Shown here in pieces: positions 13,033 through 25,706 of a DNA stretch of 64,000 bases. Where the stretch lies: positions 122,865,838 to 122,929,837 of the forward strand of contig NC_082687.1 in assembly GCF_949987515.2 (NCBI RefSeq). The letters run 5' to 3'. The stretch is from Delphinus delphis (lineage: Eukaryota; Chordata; Mammalia; Artiodactyla; Delphinidae). Within the stretch, counting starts at the first letter, position 1, and each line of letters begins with the position of its first letter. The notes under the pieces are model-generated. The model searched no databases. It saw nothing but the letters and a program-made list of their open reading frames with translations, and had not been told where the DNA came from. The translations under genes were made by a program, and so were the position numbers.

Positions 13033-14324
13033 AGGGTGCTGCTTTTGACCGATAACCACAATCAAGTTTCATGGTTTTAACGTGTTTTGGAAGGAAAGAT
13101 AAGGGGATTGGAGTGGAAAGTGGAAAAATTATTTTCAAGGTGACTGAACCAAAATTTTTTACATTTTTAGAGATTCTTTTGCATTCCATTTGTACATATG
13201 AGAATTTAAGATAGATAGTTGATAACAAATAAGAGCAAATGATTGCAGCATTGTAGCTGATACAACAGTGATTGCCTGTTGGGTGGATGTGTTTTGGTGT
13301 CCAAATAAACCTTCTCCTCACCATACCAGAGATCCTCAGGGGTAGGGGACTAGCACAATAACGTAAATTAAAATAGAGACAGATCACATGTAGCCGGCGG
13401 AGCGCACTTACCCCCGTATTCTTTCTAGTGGCAAAGGCAAAAAAACATTATTTAAACTTAGACATTGTTAGTTGGGAACAGAAGCCTTAAAAAGAAAACA
13501 AAACAGAACAAAAACCTTGAAACAATACAGATTTGAGAAAAGAGAGATAGAATTAAAAGGAAAAAGTATTGTCCTTTACAAATTGAATGTGGGTGAAACA
13601 TACAAAAAAATGGCAGATGGAATGCCTCAGGCAAATAGCTGGAGGTAGTTACACATGCATCCTATAACAGAACATCTTAACTATAATTTTGAAGTTGGAA
13701 AAACCTTTACACTGTTTCCCTTCTCATCAGTGAAAGATTTGCTGTTTTGGACTAATATTTTTTTAATTTTTAGACTTTTTTAGCTTATGTTTTATTAAAA
13801 AACCATAAAGTACTTAAGACTTTATAAAGAAGAACCTATATAGCTATAACTTTATATATGTATAACTTCATACACACACACACACAATATTTCTTATTAA
13901 AGTAATTTAAATAATTTATTTTTACCTTTATGTAGGTTTATTTCATGGCATTCTATTTGGAGGGCAGTTTTGAAATTAAAATTTCAAAAAGTTTTAAATT
14001 ACTTTTAAATAATTTAAAATTATTTCAAAGACAAAAATTTACATTTCTCTAGAAACAATAACAAAAACCCTTAGAAAGATAATATATTCTATAAAAATAT
14101 TATCATTTTTGAAAGTACAGTGTCAATTTAAATAAAATGTAGAACATATTTCCAGTATATACTTTCTACATATATTTATATTCAAATTTTAAATATATTT
14201 TCATAGATATATTAAAATTTAATCATAAGAGACCTAAGGGAACACACAGTAAAAATTTCTCTCTAATAATGTGTTTCATTTGTATGCTTTATTTTTCCTT
14301 TCTATTTAACTTTGATTACTCTTT

Positions 14325-14500
14325 CTGCATATATAAATAATATATATAATAAAATATATGTTTAATATAAACTTGAAAATTTATTATATATAAATATAAT
14401 TTTTATATAAAATATAAATACTCAATGAAAGATATATTTATGATATAAAACATATGCCGTATATAATATATATGATATATAATACATATAATTCCTATAA
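14325..14500. repeat. AT-rich low-complexity tract
   Basis: The segment is almost entirely A and T, with repeated TATATA, ATATAAAT and TATAATATAT words and very few G or C bases. It can form many short hairpins. Confidence 0.85.
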
Positions 14501-15649
14501 TTTCTTTAATTTTTTGTTAACTTTAGTTAATGATTAAAAATAAATCATATAGATTTCTTAGTCATTTATAATGAATATTATGTGAGCCTTTACAGAAAAA
14601 GGAAAGATAAATGAAACAAGGAAATTCTAGGCCATTTTAATTTAAAGAACATTTAGATATAAAATGTGGTGTAGTCAAAACAACTAGACAATCAGTAGAT
14701 CTGGCCTCAAATTTTGGCTCTGTCTCCCGTGGTTCTATGACATTGGACAAGTTTTAAGTATTCTGTAAAATGATGACATTGGTTTCTTCTAGCAGAACAA
14801 TTCCCTGCATCTATATTTAATGCATTTACATGAGATGTACAGCCAAAATGAAGGAATGAAACCTTTGCAAGTTAATAAGAATTATGATGTGTTGGCATGG
14901 GTTAATTTTCTGATCATTTGCTACAGACTACTAATGTTTGTGGGAAAAGAATTTTGGCATAGAATTGTAACATCAGTAAAACTCACTTTTCAGGTTTGAA
15001 AAAGAACCAGCACAAACAAGTGGGAATGCTAGATTTCAGAAAAACAGAAAGCAATTTCAAAGTAGCTGCTGTAAATCATACCCAAAGATGGTATAAAACA
15101 AGAAACAGAGAAAAACTTAAGACAGTTATTTTTTTCGCTAAAGGCAGTGTATTCCTTTCCTTAATTTTGTGACTTGAAAATACCACAAACAGGGACTAAT
15201 TTTTTTAGGTCAAAACAAAATTTACCGTCCTTAATTGAATTAAAATTGTTTTCAGGAATTGTTTATTATGAAGGAAATAAATTGGTTGAAAATTACAGCA
15301 TATTAAACTTTAAAAAGATTGACAAACTCACTTTGAAAGTTTTTCAGAAAAGAAACCTCTTCAGACCTACTCCATTCTACTAATTCTAATTTTTTAAAAT
15401 GAAGCATAGTTAGATATGTTTCCATATTGGCCAAAGAAAAATAATTACACCAGTTTATCATTTCTTATATGCTTTAGAGATCATCATTTTTTTTCTATTT
15501 CAAATAAATTTAGACAGTATTCTTTGGAGAGTAATAGAAAGTTGTTAAAAACGTGACATTATTGTAATTTAAAAATATTTTAATCAAAGTCATTTAATAA
15601 AACTTTACTTGAATGTGATGTGTCAGTTTGTCAATTTTCTCATTTACAG

Positions 15650-15957
15650 GTGTCTTTGGAAAACACTGCGAGCTGAACAGTTATGGATTTGAGGAGTTGT
15701 CATACATGGAATTTCCCAGCTTGGACCCCAATAATAACTATATTTATGTCAAATTTGCAACTATCAAAAGTCATGCTTTATTGCTTTACAACTATGACAA
15801 CCAGACAGGGGACCGGGCTGAGTTTTTGGCCCTTGAAATTGCTGAAGAAAGACTAAGGTTCTCTTATAATTTAGGCAGTGGTACCTATAAACTCACCACC
15901 ATGAAGAAGGTGTCAGATGGACATTTTCATACTGTGATTGCCCGGAGGGCAGGAATG
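15650..15957 (+). CDS. FAT4: FAT4 coding exon (likely exon 11): end of EGF 4 and laminin-G 1 (first part)
   Basis: The 308-nt exon starts in phase 1 with a codon split after G11511. It finishes the EGF module (VFGKHCE) and encodes the first ~95 residues of laminin-G domain 1. Readable strands include SYMEFPSLD, IYVKFATIK, LLLYNYDNQTG, FLALEIAEERLRFSYNLGSG and the late strand VSDGHFHTVIARR. It ends exactly after ATG at a good donor (ATG|GTAAGA), phase 0. The domain continues in the next two exons. Confidence 0.97.
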
Positions 15958-17894
15958 GTAAGATATTAATTCCACATTAAAACTTGTTTTATTGAATATC
16001 CAGTCAATTAGGCTGGAAACTTGAAAAGTTAAAGCATGAATTGTGGTGCAAATTGAGTTCAATTATATGTATTCATTATTTGTCCAGTTTTGTTATGAAC
16101 TACAGCAGCAAATGGGTAACATTCTTCTTTTGCTCATGACAGCGTTGTTTGACTCAAAAACAACTCAACTCAAAAACAAAAAGGGAACGAAGGAAAGAAA
16201 ATATCCTAGTGCATAAACATTCCATTGTATACATTTCTTATATTGAACAGATTTTTAAGGCTGTGTCAGAACTCTACTTAAAATGGCTCCTTTGCTTTTC
16301 TAAGTATCCTTGCCCAAATTGAAGAAACGACTTAAAAACAGACAGGGAAAACTTTTCTACAAATAAATTACTGGTAAAAGATGATACTTAACACAGATTT
16401 CCGTATAGTAGGTAATAATCCTTATTACACCAGCACTTCAGTATACTGTCATCTGTGAGGTCTATGACATGAAATTGTGTTAGGATGAAGTACTGGTTTT
16501 TGACTATTAAAGTATTCTCAGAATTATAACTCAGTAATATCCAAGATTTCCATATTATATTCCATTTCATTATATGGCTCTCATAACAAACAGGGTACAT
16601 ATTTGGCGCTTGTGTTCATTAAACAAGTATTTTTCTTTATAAAGGGAAATGCGTCATATCTTTTCCATGTTAATGTTTGAAAACATTTGACACAGAGTAA
16701 TAGAATGGAAGGATTTATTTATTTATTCATTTGTTTATTCCAACTCTCTCTCCATAGTTCCCCCCGTCTTCAACAACTATCAAAGATTTGGGAAAAAGTA
16801 ATTTGTAACAAAAACTATTTTTAAATATTTTTCGATTTTAACACTGACCTTTTAAAACCATAACTGCTCTTTAAAATTTTTATTTCACCCTAAAAATGGA
16901 ATGGAATGGTTAAAGTATTAAACCAACTATTAAAAGAAAAATTAGCCAAAAGAACAAAATAAATACTCTGAAATTTTTTTTAAATGAAGAAACTGGGATC
17001 TAAATGATTATAATTTTACCTCTTGGCTCTATGACAAGCTAGAAAAATATGATAATTATATAGTTCTGAGATGGATGAAATGAATCATATGAGAGAAGTA
17101 TTTTTGCCACTAAACTTCGGGAATACTTTGTATTGTTGTACTACATGTAAGCAACTTGCAGAAGCGATATTGAAAATGTTTTTACCATGTTTTTGCTAGC
17201 TTTTTCTGTGATCCATAATTAGGTTTAAAAGCAAAACTTTTGTGCCCTCTATAATTACCAACTTCATAAAGCTATAAGACAGAAGCTACCTTATTACATT
17301 AATTTTTTTTCTGACAAATATGAATAACAAGTTGTCGTTATCAAAGGACAAAATTCTCCATTCGTTTCCAGGAATACTATAAATCTATGTTGAATTGGCC
17401 TCAGATACAATGGCTTTTCTCTCCTCCACTGTAATTTATTACATTAAAGAAGATCTAAATAGCTTTAAAATACAGAACTATTTCCAATTATGGAAAAAAG
17501 AATAGTGATTAACCCTAACGTGACCAAATGATTGTGTCAGCATGATCAAGATTGGCTGTTCAGATATTTCATCAGGTACAGTCACCACAGCCATTGAGTT
17601 GCTTTCAGAACCCTACTGGATTATTAGATGTATGCTATTTGAATATAATGAGAGGTGAGAAAACAGGCAAAGAAGTGCAAATTTATGAATTATTTTAATT
17701 CTATATTGTCTTCCATTTCCTTATGAACTTGGTGTTAATATCTGTAACTATAACTTTTTTCTAATACATTTAATTTATAAAGTGTCTATAAAATTACCCC
17801 AACATTTTGAAAATGAGAATGAAACAAAATTTAGTAACTAATTATAATTAAGATCATTTAGATTCTAAGAATAATCTATGTAAAAAATCTATTG

Positions 17895-18102
17895 GGCTTC
17901 CCTGGTGGCGCAGTGGTTGAGAGTCCGCCTGCCGATGCAGGGGACACGGGTTCGTGCCCCGGTCTGGGAAGATCCCACATGCCGGGAGCGGCTGGGCCCG
18001 TGAGCCATGGCCGCTGAGCCTGCGCGTCCGGAGCCTGTGCTCCGCAGGGGGAGAGGCCACAACAGTGAGAGGCCCGCATACCGCAAAAAAAAAAAAAAAA
18101 AA
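17895..18102 (+). mobile_element. CHR-type tRNA-derived SINE (short, GC-rich subtype)
   Basis: A ~190-bp body begins 'ggcttccctggtggcgcagt' and contains a Pol III B-box-like 'ggttcgtgcccc'. It ends 'cccgcataccgc' plus an ~19-base A-tail. A short target duplication 'ctattg' lies on both sides (17889-17894 and 18103-18108). High similarity to the copies at 55813 and 58800 marks it as a relatively young insertion. Peptides read from either strand across it are artefacts of its GC content. Confidence 0.93.
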
Positions 18103-20025
18103 CTATTGAAAAGCACTCATTGGAGGCCTGATTTGATAGTAATTCAGGTGGCTTTGTTAATTGGACAGAAAAACAAAATGTGAAGATAATATCTCCACAT
18201 TTTTAGCATTATCACAAATAGTAATATAAATTATATCTAAAATTGCATACATTTTGTATGAAAAGGTGCTTAATAAATTTAATAGAGGCATAACAAATAC
18301 ATCTTGGGAATAATTTTTCAGATTAGTAATAGGTTACTGCACTCATTTCTGCCTGAGATTTTTTTACACCTACATAATATGAAACCAGTGTGCTTAGAGG
18401 ACGATCTCTAGGAGAATAGGGGTTTAGAAAATTCCAGTGTCTCTGATTATTGATGTACCCAGTCATATTGAATCTGACAAAATTAGGACAAACGTGGAGT
18501 CTGGTGTGTATATGTAGATTGGTGCTTATGTTAGCCATAACTATTTTCTAATACTGAAAGGGAAACCTAAAGGGGTTGGTAGATACCACTCACCGCAACC
18601 CTCCAAGCATACGTAAGGTAACCATATTGCTAAGATGTTGTCAATGGGCTCTTATATAGAATAGAGGATTTTACGTGGTGACCTCTAAGGTCCCCTTAAA
18701 CTTCATGAACACTTGATTTTATCAAAGAAGGGCTTGGAAGCAAGAGGGAGAACAGAGAAAGAGGCACCATGAAATATACCCAAAGGGAAAGAAAAAGAAG
18801 TTATTTCAGTTCATTTGTAATATGTCACCATAGTCATGAGGTTTTGAATAATACTAAATGTGGAAAAAATGCCCTTGTCATAATTAATTCAATAAGAGGA
18901 AAAATCTCTCCCTATTTCAGAAAACATCCAAAATAAGGCCCTACTGGATTTTGAATCTGTTGTTTTCTACGATTCAAAAGGATTTTTTTGGAAACTGGCA
19001 AAATCATTAACTTCTCAGCTTTGAATCATTGCATAGACAGGATAAAAATATCTCAATTTACAGTGGTAGTGGTAGAAATATTCAACAGTAAAAGAAGGTA
19101 CATTTAACTCTGAAGATTAAATTGAATGAGCTATTATTCAAATAAAACTTTCCCTCAGGTATTTTTTCCTTTGAGTTGTATCACTAAGCTTTTAGAAAAT
19201 AAGAAAAAATATATTAAGTATGAGCATTCATGAAAATATGATACTATTATGCAAGGTTTTTTCCCTAATTAAAGCATTCATAAATATCCATGTGATACTC
19301 TCTAGCTTGTAATAACTTTAAGTATCTCTAGAATGGATGGATGGCTTACACAGTATACATAGAGATGTGTTAACATTTTGTTTTAGAAGTAAATTGAAAG
19401 GAATTGTGCTTAAATTAATAGTCAACATAAACATACATGGTATTATGGAAACCTAATACCTATTTTGAGATTGAATGTCCCTCAATTTTATAGATCACTG
19501 GAAAAAAAATAAGAACTACTGAAAGAGTTAACTAAATAGGACATGAAAGTCTTGATATAGAATTGGACGTGTAAATGTTCCCTAAAAATATTAGTATTTA
19601 TTATAATTTATTTGAGAAAGTGGCAAAAAAAATCACATGGCTTATGAGAGTTTGTTGTATGGAGTTTATAATCAGTTATAATAACTTATAGAAATATTTT
19701 TAAATAGTTTAGACACTAATATTTGAGGCACAGTAAGTATAAATTGGCCCTATTTATTATTTCTGAAATGTGAGTATTTAAGATATACTTTTACAAATCC
19801 TAAATATATATTTTTATGGACAATACCTTAAAGTCATATGCAATATCAATAAAAAGGTGATATTAAGGAAACCAATCATTTCCATACATAATGAAAGAAG
19901 ATAGAAAACCTGATACTTTTGCATTTAAGTCAAAGGTAATGTTAACTTGCTTAACTTCCCTGTGCTGTGTTTCCTACATTTGCTTTGCTTTCATTAAAAT
20001 TAACCTCAAATGACAATTATTCTCT

Positions 20026-21350
20026 CTTTTTTTGTTGTTGTTACTGAAGAAACTTTATTCACAGAACAAGTGTGAAAATGTCTTTTTATTGGTACTAAAA
20101 GGGAATTTTAAGGCTGTAATACCAGCTCTTTATTCCTTAAAGGAAAGCAGTTACTATAATGATGTACTTGGAGCCACAGGGCTAGTTAGCACCTCCCTCT
20201 TCATTGGGGAACCATGAAATCTATTACGTTCCCCCAGGAGGGCAGTTTTCAATGAGAAATTGCTACATTTGTAAAGAGCATATTGACCATGATGAAAAGA
20301 TTTTATCCACATCTACACGATGATGACAAAATTGGAGATGACCAAAAGGTTTGGGCAGCTCAATTCTCAGGAGCAAAACCTAGAAACAAATGTCATGATA
20401 CCCATAAAAATGCCTTGATGTGTCACAGGACACCAATCTAAGCCTTTAATTCACATTCCAGTGCAGATGGCCTCAAAGGTGTTTTGTATCAGTGGTTTTT
20501 AATTTTTTGTTGTTGTTGTTTAGCAGAACAGCCCTTTTCTCAAAATTTTACATGGAACCCAAATATGTAAACAAAAAATATATATTGCTGGGCCAGTCTA
20601 GGTTGAAAATCATAGGATGGCAGTTCTACCCAGCAGTGGCCCCTGAGCTTCTCAAAGAATTTTCCAGGCACCATGAGATCTCATGAGCCCCCCCACCCCC
20701 GCCCATAAACTCTGATACTAAATTGGAGAAGATCAGGAAAAATGAAGGAAAGGTATGGCAATAGAAGAGACTGCAATTATCCCCCAAAGAGTGATCACAC
20801 TCTAAAGGGACTTTACAATTACTGGATCCTACCAAGTTCTGAACCACATTAGACTTAATAGCGTTAATTTTTTTCCTTCAATCTGGTAAGTGAGACTCTT
20901 GAGGAGCCCCAAGACAATTGTCCTCAAGACAATTGTTCTTATAAATGCTTTCATAGTATTTATTTTTCTGCATTAGGAGAAACCTTCAGTCCTTCTGTGT
21001 TTCTGGATTTGGGGTTAGGCCTCTTCCTATGAATTACTGGCCATGTTCTGAAATACCACATTCTGAATATCAACTTTACAATCTCACCAATTAAAATATC
21101 CAAAGTTTTGCAGAATTTTACTGCAGTCTGGGAAACAAAGGAGGGGCATCATTACAGCCTTGTAGAGCACAGAGTAACTTGGTTATGTAACCACCATGGT
21201 CTTAAACTGGACCACAGCCATCCCTAATGGCCATTGCCCAATAGAGAGAGCCCTGACTTCATCATATTCTTGGTCCTGGTGACCCTGACTTGATGACTTT
21301 GCTTATTGATCAAATGGAGTTTTAATCTGTCCTACTAAACAGAAGGCTTT
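20026..21350 (-). pseudogene. Possible antisense retrocopy (processed pseudogene), parent gene not recognised
   Basis: On the minus strand, ~20020-20060 reads 'gaataaagtttcttcagtaa' followed by 'caacaacaaaaaaaga'. That is a polyadenylation signal with an A-rich tail at the usual distance, as in a retrotransposed mRNA. Upstream (plus coordinates up to ~21350) the sequence is less AT-rich than its surroundings. It contains short broken frames, for example around 21120-21260. No flanking duplication was found and the translation matches nothing I know, so the gene of origin and the left edge are uncertain. Confidence 0.3.
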
Positions 21351-22088
21351 TGTCTCAGGGGAATATGCATCCCTTAGGATACAAAAACTATTACTGTTAG
21401 TTGTGGTTTAAATATTATTGGTGAGTTTCTACTTATAGCAATATATAATAATGCATTCAGATTATACATAAATATGCTGTAATATGCCGTGTATAAACAA
21501 TGATTCTTATAAATGAAAAGAGCATCTAATCGACTTGTTTAAATTATCTCAAACTTTATCTTTAATACAAGTATTATGACCTTCATAGTTTGCAGTAATA
21601 GTATTTATATTATACTCCCAAAATCTTTTTGTGAATATGACTGAAATATTATTGGAAATAGACTTTTGAAAATTAAGAATCTAATTTTTTTTTTATTTGT
21701 TGGAATAGTTGGATAGTAGGATAAACATTTTTCTTAAGATTGTAATCCCAGGAAGCTGTCCCAGACCTAACGTATGATATCCTAAGAGACATTAATAACA
21801 TTTTTATTCTTTCATCTATAAAACAAAGGGGCTGGAGATTTTTAAAAGTACCCTCCCACTGCTTACATGCAATAATTTCACAATTTTAACTTTGGATATA
21901 TCAAAGAAATATGTACCCCTAATTTGAGCATGTATTATAATTATATAATATTATAATATACTACATCAAAAATGTATTTCAACTTTAAAATCATGTCCAT
22001 ATAGAAACGAGTCCTGGATAGTGTTGGCTGAAAAGGACAACAGGGTCACTAGAATCCAAACTGAACATCTCTTTCTTTTGCTTTATAG

Positions 22089-22174
22089 GCAGCTTCCTTA
22101 ACTGTGGACTCTTGTTCTGAGAACCAAGAACCAGGGTACTGCACTGTTAGTAATGTGGCAGTTTCAGATGACTG
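22089..22174 (+). CDS. FAT4: FAT4 coding exon (likely exon 12): laminin-G 1 (middle)
   Basis: This 86-nt exon runs in phase 0 from the TTTATAG acceptor, reading AASLTVDSC then GYCTVSNVAVSDDW. It ends in phase 2 within the Trp codon at CTG|GTAAGT, a full-consensus donor. It supplies central strands and one cysteine of laminin-G domain 1. Confidence 0.95.
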
Positions 22175-23389
22175 GTAAGTAAAATTTTTAGTTTGATCTT
22201 TATTATTCCTTGACATTCAAAATGAAATTATACCTTAACAATCATTTTATTATGCTCAGTATTATATAAAAGTTTAAGATATTTTGTCTTCTCCAAAGGG
22301 ATTTTCATACTGTAAAATAAAAAGTTAATAAGTAGACTACAACATGTGTAAAAAAGGGTGTAAAAATGAAGTGGTACAGATGAGGATAAAGTTAGAGAAA
22401 GGGAAGATGAACATAGCCTATCCTCTTTGAGAAGCTTCATGAAATAGTTGCACGTGACCTGGGTCCTGCAAGAAGGTTAGGATAAGTATCCCACCTCTTT
22501 TAAATGTATTTTCTGAAAGTTGTATGTGACAATGATTGGCAGATATTTTTCAATAGCACCTGAAGGTGAAATACAACATTACCTCACCTAAAACATAGTG
22601 ATTTTGTTAGAAATAGTAACAAACAGAGAAAAAGAAATAGTGACACATCATTCGTTTGCTTTAATCAACTTAATGGCATTCCTTATAATCTCTGTAGTGA
22701 AGGAAAAACATAATCTGACATTAATATTAGAGTTGTCACTTCTACTGCATTTTATTTTCTTTCCGATAGTATGCTCCTTCTCTAAGACTCAACATTGTTA
22801 TATACATCTCATGTGACTAACTGAACCTATTATTTCCATTAGTTTTGTTATTTTTCATACCCTGAAAATCTAACAATCCTGTAGGTATCTATTTAGAGGA
22901 CATGCATCCATAGGTAATGTTTCCCATTCAAATATACCATGCTTTACTACATGCCAGAAAAAATTATAGTCACCTCTTCTTTTATTTATTTGTTTGTTTG
23001 TTTATTATTTTTTTGGCTGCATTAGGCCTTAGTTGAGGCACGCGGGATCTTTCGTTGTGGCGAGCAGACCCTTGGCTGTGGCGCACAGGCTTCTCTCTAG
23101 TTGTGGCAAACAGGCTCCAGAGCACGTGAGCTCTGTAGTTTGTAGCACGCGGGCTCTGTAGTTGAGGCACGCGTGGGCTCAGTAGTTGTGGCATGGGGCT
23201 TACTTGCCCAGCGGCATGTGGGATCTTAGTTCCCCGACCAGGGATTGAACCCATGTCCCCTGCACTGGAAGGTGGATTCTTTACCACTGGACCACCAGTG
23301 AAGTCCCTAGTCACCTCTTCTTAAGCTAAACATTCTACTGAAATCTGTTGCATTGGTACTAATACACGTACCTTTCCTTTCTTATGCAG
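22175..23389 (+). other. FAT4: FAT4 intron (exon 12 to 13), 1,215 bp, carrying an antisense SINE close to the acceptor
   Basis: This is the shortest intron in the window. A 325-bp antisense SINE with a perfect 15-bp duplication sits at 22983-23307. Only 82 bases separate its head from the next exon. Within that gap is TACTAAT (23357-23363), an excellent branch-point match whose branch A (23362) lies 27 bases before the AG, then a pyrimidine-rich run into ATGCAG. Confidence 0.93.
22983..23307 (-). mobile_element. CHR-type SINE (long subtype), antisense, in FAT4 intron
   Basis: In minus orientation the element starts with a 'ggacttcactggtggtccag'-type head at 23307. It contains 'gggttcaatccctggtcggg' (B-box region) and ends in an A-rich tail read as '(tttg)n' at 22983. 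A perfect 15-bp target duplication TAGTCACCTCTTCTT flanks it at 22968-22982 and 23308-23322. It carries repeated 'gtagttgtggc'-like units typical of the longer subtype. Confidence 0.93.
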
Positions 23390-23569
23390 GACTCTTGACA
23401 TTCAGCCAAATCGAGTCACAGTTGGAGGTATCAGATCGCTAGAACCAATCCTTCAGAGGAGAGGACACGTGGAAAGCCATGATTTTGTTGGGTGTATAAT
23501 GGAGTTTGCAGTCAATGGAAGACCTCTGGAACCAAGCCAAGCTCTGGCAGCACAAGGCATCCTAGATCA
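23390..23569 (+). CDS. FAT4: FAT4 coding exon (likely exon 13): laminin-G 1 (end)
   Basis: The 180-nt phase 2/2 exon completes laminin-G domain 1: TLDIQPNRVTVGGIRSLEP, then HDFVGCIMEFAVNGRPLEP, and SQALAAQGILDQ. The Gln codon is split as CA|A with 26883. Its donor TCA|GTATGG lacks the usual G at -1 and A at +4, so it is one of the two weakest donors in the locus. Unspliced reading would add about 32 residues before a stop at 23664-23666; I treat that as intron, not an alternative terminus. Confidence 0.96.
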
Positions 23570-25005
23570 GTATGGCAACCTTATTTCTTACCATTTTAAA
23601 GAAAGACACCAAAAGTGTATGATGATTGAACATCAAAATATGAAATTCTTGTGCCCAAAGCCCTAAAAATACCAAATGTATTATGCTGTTTTGAATTTCA
23701 GTTTTTTACTTATAGCTGTGAAATTTTGGAAAAAACAAATGGATGTGTGCATATATGTATGCATATACCTTTTACCTTACATAGTTGTGAAGAATATATG
23801 AGTTAAGTAAGTAAATCACATAGAAAGGAACCTGGCACATAGTAATATATAAGTGTTAGCAATAATATGTACAAAAACTAGTTGAAATTAAATAGTTTTA
23901 CATATAAATGTACGTATTCCCTTGGCCTGGCCCTAGGCTCAAATAAACGGACAAGGCAGATCCTTGCTCTTGAAAAGTTCATAGTCTCTTTAAATTCCTG
24001 ATTGTTAGCCTCTAGTGCAGCCATAATTATTGCCTGGCAATATATTATATTCTCCTAGTTTAGTCACTTTTCACTTCCTCAGTAACTATTTCATGTCTGT
24101 TCTTTCCATAAACCTCAAACATCATCTCCTGCATCCTTTTTCCAGCTAATGAATTTGCTTCCTAACTTGCTCAGAAAATTGGGGCAATCGAAACAAAACT
24201 CCCCAAAGCTCATTCCTCCACATCTTCCCATGCAGCCTATAGTCTACCCTGTATACTATTACTGAATGAACTGTTCTTATTCCCACAAAGACCAACCCCT
24301 TTTTATGTGATAGACTCCATCCCCCCAAACCGTCTTAAAACAGTACTCCAGCTTTCTAAAGTGTTTCTTTTCTCATTTCAATTCAGGCTTCTATTTCTCC
24401 CCACCCCCCTTTTTTCTTAAACTTGGTTAATCCCATTTTCACATTGTTCTGTCTCTGTCAAGTGATCAATAACCATTGTGTTGCTAAAATCAATGGTCAA
24501 GTCTCATCTTATTTGAACTTCAGCAACATTGAGAACAACATTATTAGTTTGTCCACCAGCACACGGTATGCCCCCGGTTTTTTACTCTGATTCTTCTTCC
24601 CATCTCCTTAACCTCTTCTCATTTGTATCTATATTCATTTTTAAGTCATTTTTAATAGTCCTTGCTTTTAAGTACTATCGCTAAAGCTGATGACTTTGAA
24701 ATGTTTATCTTAAACTTGACGTCTCCTCTGAACTTTAGGCCCTCATATCCAACAGCATACGGAATATCCTGTGTGTATTTCTAACAAGTATTTCAAACTT
24801 AAGTTTAAAACTGAACTTCTGGCCTTCCTTCCTGACTTCTCCCAAACCCACTCCTTCCAGATTTTCCCATCTCAGGTAATAATAACTCAGTCTACCCACC
24901 TGGTCAGCCACAATTTGTAGACCACCTTTGACTCCTCTCTTTCTGACAAACCACATTCAATCCACCAGCAAACAGAAGTCATGTCAATCTGCTATATTTA
25001 AAACA

Positions 25006-25200
25006 GATAACCAACAAGGACCTATTGTAGCACAGGGAACTCTGCTCAGTACTCTGTAATAACCTAAATGGGAAATGAATTTGAAAAAGAATAGATACAT
25101 GTATATGTATAACTGAATCACTTTGCTGTACACCTGAAACTAACACAACATTGTTAATCAACTATACTCCAATATAAAACAAAATTTTTTTAAAAAGAAA
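25006..25200 (+). repeat. L1 3'-UTR fragment, sense, inside the L2 relic
   Basis: It reads 'cagataaccaacaaggacct', 'agcacagggaactctgctca', 'tgtataactgaatcactttg', 'ctgtacacctgaaactaaca' and ends 'actatactccaatataaaa' plus an A-rich tail. It is a severely 5'-truncated artiodactyl/cetacean L1. Confidence 0.85.
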
Positions 25201-25663
25201 AACTAAATAAAATAAAAACAGAGGTCAGTTCTTACCCTGACTTATAAGGCTGACCTTCCTCTTGTCAACCAAATGGACCAGGAACTGTAAAGAGGCATAA
25301 AGGCATTTTATTTGGGGTCTTAGAATGGCAACTCGGGGATCACAGATTCCAGGGGAAACCAAACTAATGTCCCACCAGAAGAAAATGGGCAGGGGTTTTT
25401 TTATAGGGAAATGAGGGAAATTAATGCAGAATTTGGACTGGAGGGTAAAATTATTCTATACATGTGATTGGGTTATGGAGCACATCTCGTTTATTACTGG
25501 GGAAAGGTATGTTTTTCTTTAGTCCAGAAAAAGTCCAGTTCTCAACATTATTCTTTCCTTTTTTCAACTTAACAACTATTCAGCAGTTTTAATTTAGAGT
25601 GTTCAGCAGACATCCAGCATGGGTGGCAAACGTGGAGGTCCTTAGGTCACTTCCCAGCCATTT

Positions 25664-25667
25664 CTTT

Positions 25668-25706
<39 letters not shown>

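Larger units (their letters stand above)
11512..15649 (+). other. FAT4: FAT4 intron (exon 10 to 11), 4,138 bp
   Basis: The intron runs from GTGAGT to TTTACAG. It contains an antisense L1 3'-end fragment at 12838-13032, a MIR-like fragment near 12570-12630, a very AT-rich tract at 14325-14500, and a degraded antisense MIR near 14690-14800. The rest is unassigned AT-rich sequence with no supported coding segment. Confidence 0.88.
15958..22088 (+). other. FAT4: FAT4 intron (exon 11 to 12), 6,131 bp
   Basis: The intron runs from GTAAGA to a pyrimidine-rich TTTATAG acceptor. It holds a CHR-type SINE at 17895-18102 and a possible antisense retrocopy at ~20026-21350. The remainder is AT-rich unique DNA in which I recognise nothing. 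Confidence 0.88.

Noticed and set aside
17920..17965. tRNA gene in the SINE (B-box-like ggttcgtgcccc)
   Set aside because: The tRNA-derived head has an A/B-box relic but no cloverleaf or acceptor stem, and is followed by a tRNA-unrelated body and A-tail.
17854..18116. Arg/Pro/Gly-rich open frames on both strands
   Set aside because: They lie on the GC-rich CHR-type SINE. The same pseudo-peptides recur at 47.2, 55.8 and 58.8 kb wherever that SINE sits.
23570..23666. Open frame of about 32 residues past the exon at 23390-23569
   Set aside because: It departs from FAT4 and laminin-G sequence immediately after the donor. It is best read as intron, although the donor is weak and retention is listed as a finding.
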